Assembly (NCBI GenBank): GCA_030653545.1
Contig: JAURZE010000024.1
Location: 62,001 to 126,000, forward strand
Reading direction: 5' to 3'
Length of the DNA stretch: 64,000 nt
Source of the DNA: Nitrospira sp.
GTDB lineage: Bacteria > Nitrospirota > Nitrospiria > Nitrospirales > Nitrospiraceae
In this document: positions 62,692 through 64,000 of the stretch, one piece after another
Layout: every line of letters starts with the position of its first letter
Position numbering within the stretch: position 1 is the stretch's first letter
Translations under genes and position numbers: made by a program
The notes under the pieces: model-generated
Told to the model about the DNA's origin: nothing
What the model saw: only the letters and a program-made list of their open reading frames with translations
The model's database searches: none

Positions 62692-63804
62692 GTGGATTGT
62701 ATGCACACTGAAACACATCACGTCGTGAACCAACCGGACCTCTACCAGCCCGCGTCCAATGTGCTGGAGCTGCGCGCCGTGGCCTGCGCCTATGAAACCG
62801 GAAGGCCGGCGATCCGCAATATCTCCTTTGCCGCACGCGAGGGAGAAATTCTCTGCCTGTTAGGCCCCTCCGGTTGCGGGAAGACCACGATCCTCCGGGC
62901 AATTGCCGGATTCGAACCGGTCCGGTCCGGCGAACTGTTTCTTTCCGGGCGCCTGGTGTCGAATGCGAATCTCACCGTCCCGACCGAAGAGCGGCGTGTC
63001 GGCATGGTCTTCCAGGAATATGCGCTGTTCCCCCATCTGCGCGTGGCGGACAACATCGCCTTCGGGCTCCAACACCTGTCCCGGGGGGACCGGAGGTGCC
63101 AGGTCCAAGAGATGCTCACACTCACCGGCCTGGAAGGATTTGATCGCCGCTATCCGCATGAACTGTCGGGCGGGCAACAGCAGCGCGTCGCGCTCGCCCG
63201 CGCACTCGTGCAGAATCCCGTCGTCCTCCTGCTGGATGAGCCCTTCAGCAATCTGGATCCCGACATGGCCGGCCGGATGCGCCAGGACCTGCATGCGCTG
63301 CTGCGGCGCACCAAGACCACGACCATCCTTGTCACGCACGATCACGAAGAAGCCTTTGCGATGGCCGACCGGATCGCGGTCTTGAACCAGGGCGTATTGG
63401 AACAGATGGATACGCCGGAATTGATCTACCACATGCCGGCCAGTCCCTTCGTAGCAGACTTTGTGGGGCAGGCCGACTTTATCCAGGGCGAAATCCGTGA
63501 CGGGATGATTCACACGGAGCTGGGCGAGTTTCCCAATACGCTTCCCGGCGAGGAAGGCACCGCCGTCGTCGTCATGATCAGACCGGACGATATCCACCTC
63601 TCGCCGGCCAAGGGGGCAGGCGCCCGCATTCAAGCGCGCCAGTTCCGGGGATCTGAAAACCTGTATACCGTCAGCCTTCCCTCGGGACAGATCGTTCACA
63701 GCAGCGAGGGCTCGACCAGTGTGTATCAGGAAGGGACCGCCGTAGAGCTGCAGGTTCTGGCCACGCACACCGTTGTGTTCCCTGCTCCCACTGCGACAAG
63801 CTAG
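62692..63804 (+). CDS. fbpC: iron(III) ABC transporter ATPase
   Basis: Walker A GPSGCGKTT, signature [15 protein letters not shown], Walker B LLLDEPFSNLDP, the switch His in ILVTHDHEEA and the C-terminal TOBE regulatory domain (about residues 240-370, MIRPDDIHLSP). 370 residues from GTG 62692; ATG 62701 is also possible. It completes the fbpABC importer. Confidence 0.93.
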   Translation: MDCMHTETHHVVNQPDLYQPASNVLELRAVACAYETGRPAIRNISFAAREGEILCLLGPSGCGKTTILRAIAGFEPVRSGELFLSGRLVSNANLTVPTEERRVGMVFQEYALFPHLRVADNIAFGLQHLSRGDRRCQVQEMLTLTGLEGFDRRYPHELSGGQQQRVALARALVQNPVVLLLDEPFSNLDPDMAGRMRQDLHALLRRTKTTTILVTHDHEEAFAMADRIAVLNQGVLEQMDTPELIYHMPASPFVADFVGQADFIQGEIRDGMIHTELGEFPNTLPGEEGTAVVVMIRPDDIHLSPAKGAGARIQARQFRGSENLYTVSLPSGQIVHSSEGSTSVYQEGTAVELQVLATHTVVFPAPTATS

Positions 63805-63920
63805 GCACCACAGTGCTCCAGTTGACAGGTCTTTTCACCATCTGGCATTGATGAGGAGCGATCGGGCCTCTGTCCCGGCCGGTCCTGACTCAGAACCAGT
63901 ACTACCGAAGGAGTACGTGC

Positions 63921-64000
63921 ATGGACTCACTGAAACATGTCGTGGACTATGGCATCATCGGACTCTTGCTCGGCCTGAGTCTGTGGTCGGTCGCCGTCGC
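63921..64000 (+). CDS. ExbB/TolQ-like proton channel protein, 5' part
   Basis: Only the first 26 codons are in the window. MDSLKHVVDYGIIGLLLGL followed by SLWSVAV is very like the N-terminal helix of ExbB. AAGGAG precedes the ATG. ExbB energises TonB-dependent iron uptake, which would complete the outer-membrane side of the pathway encoded by fbpABC. Confidence 0.65.
   Translation, partial: MDSLKHVVDYGIIGLLLGLSLWSVAV

Noticed and set aside
62669-62728. short ATG frame between fbpB and fbpC
   Set aside because: About 20 codons, out of frame with fbpC, no ribosome site of its own; probably chance.

Overview
The window is a high-GC (roughly 60 percent) chromosomal stretch of a Gram-negative-type bacterium. 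It carries lspA, LapA/LapB-type genes, MacAB, an Fbp iron importer and several lipoproteins. The gene set (sulfide-type Thi4, NadA, Rus-type resolvase, many histidine kinases with multiple PAS domains, gap-pgk-tpiA-secG cluster) and the protein flavour fit the phylum Nitrospirota, most likely a Nitrospira. That assignment is inference from recognition, not from a database search.

Layout. 0-8 kb: the 3' end of a sigma54 activator, an exported Lon-like protein, mutS2 (minus strand), then gapA-pgk-tpiA-secG behind a strong promoter. 8-16 kb: ilvE and a PilZ protein (minus), then rplU-rpmA-obgE-proB-nadD-rsfS, a LapA-LapB fusion and bioB. 16.2-17.7 kb: a small accessory patch with a RelE/YafQ-type toxin-antitoxin pair, a duplicated 3' end of bioB, a palindromic repeat and an AT-richer lipoprotein gene. 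17.7-25 kb: a YbbA/YbbP-like ABC system split by a LuxR gene and a class 1A-like dihydroorotate dehydrogenase, then comF, fmdB, an excisionase-like HTH gene, mraZ and a rusA-like gene. 25-31 kb: an HD-GYP protein, macA-macB efflux genes and a coiled-coil/HhH lipoprotein. 31-42 kb: uppP, lspA-ileS, nadA, a TPP riboswitch with terminator, thiC, thi4, a TPR protein, a receiver-like protein and ygfZ. 42-47 kb: phoD and an accessory patch with a duplicated Cys-motif peptide, an AT-richer lipoprotein and a second toxin-antitoxin pair bracketed by repeats. 47-59 kb: two-component signalling genes (two kinases with the same four-helix membrane sensor, two NarL-type regulators, two degenerate receivers) around an EamA transporter, an O-methyltransferase and an M32 carboxypeptidase. 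59.4-64 kb: fur and an iron(III) ABC importer with a candidate Fur box, then the start of an ExbB-like gene.

The most distinctive sequence-level structure is a family of four about 120-bp palindromic elements. They sit between or directly behind the stop codons of genes in the biotin/NAD/thiamine regions. Their outer stems are conserved, and their inner stems change sequence between copies while still pairing. Second is the pair of toxin-antitoxin modules, each bracketed by direct repeats: one by a duplicated bioB 3' end, the other by an 87-bp unit. No tRNA, rRNA, CRISPR array, transposase or prophage structural gene was recognised.
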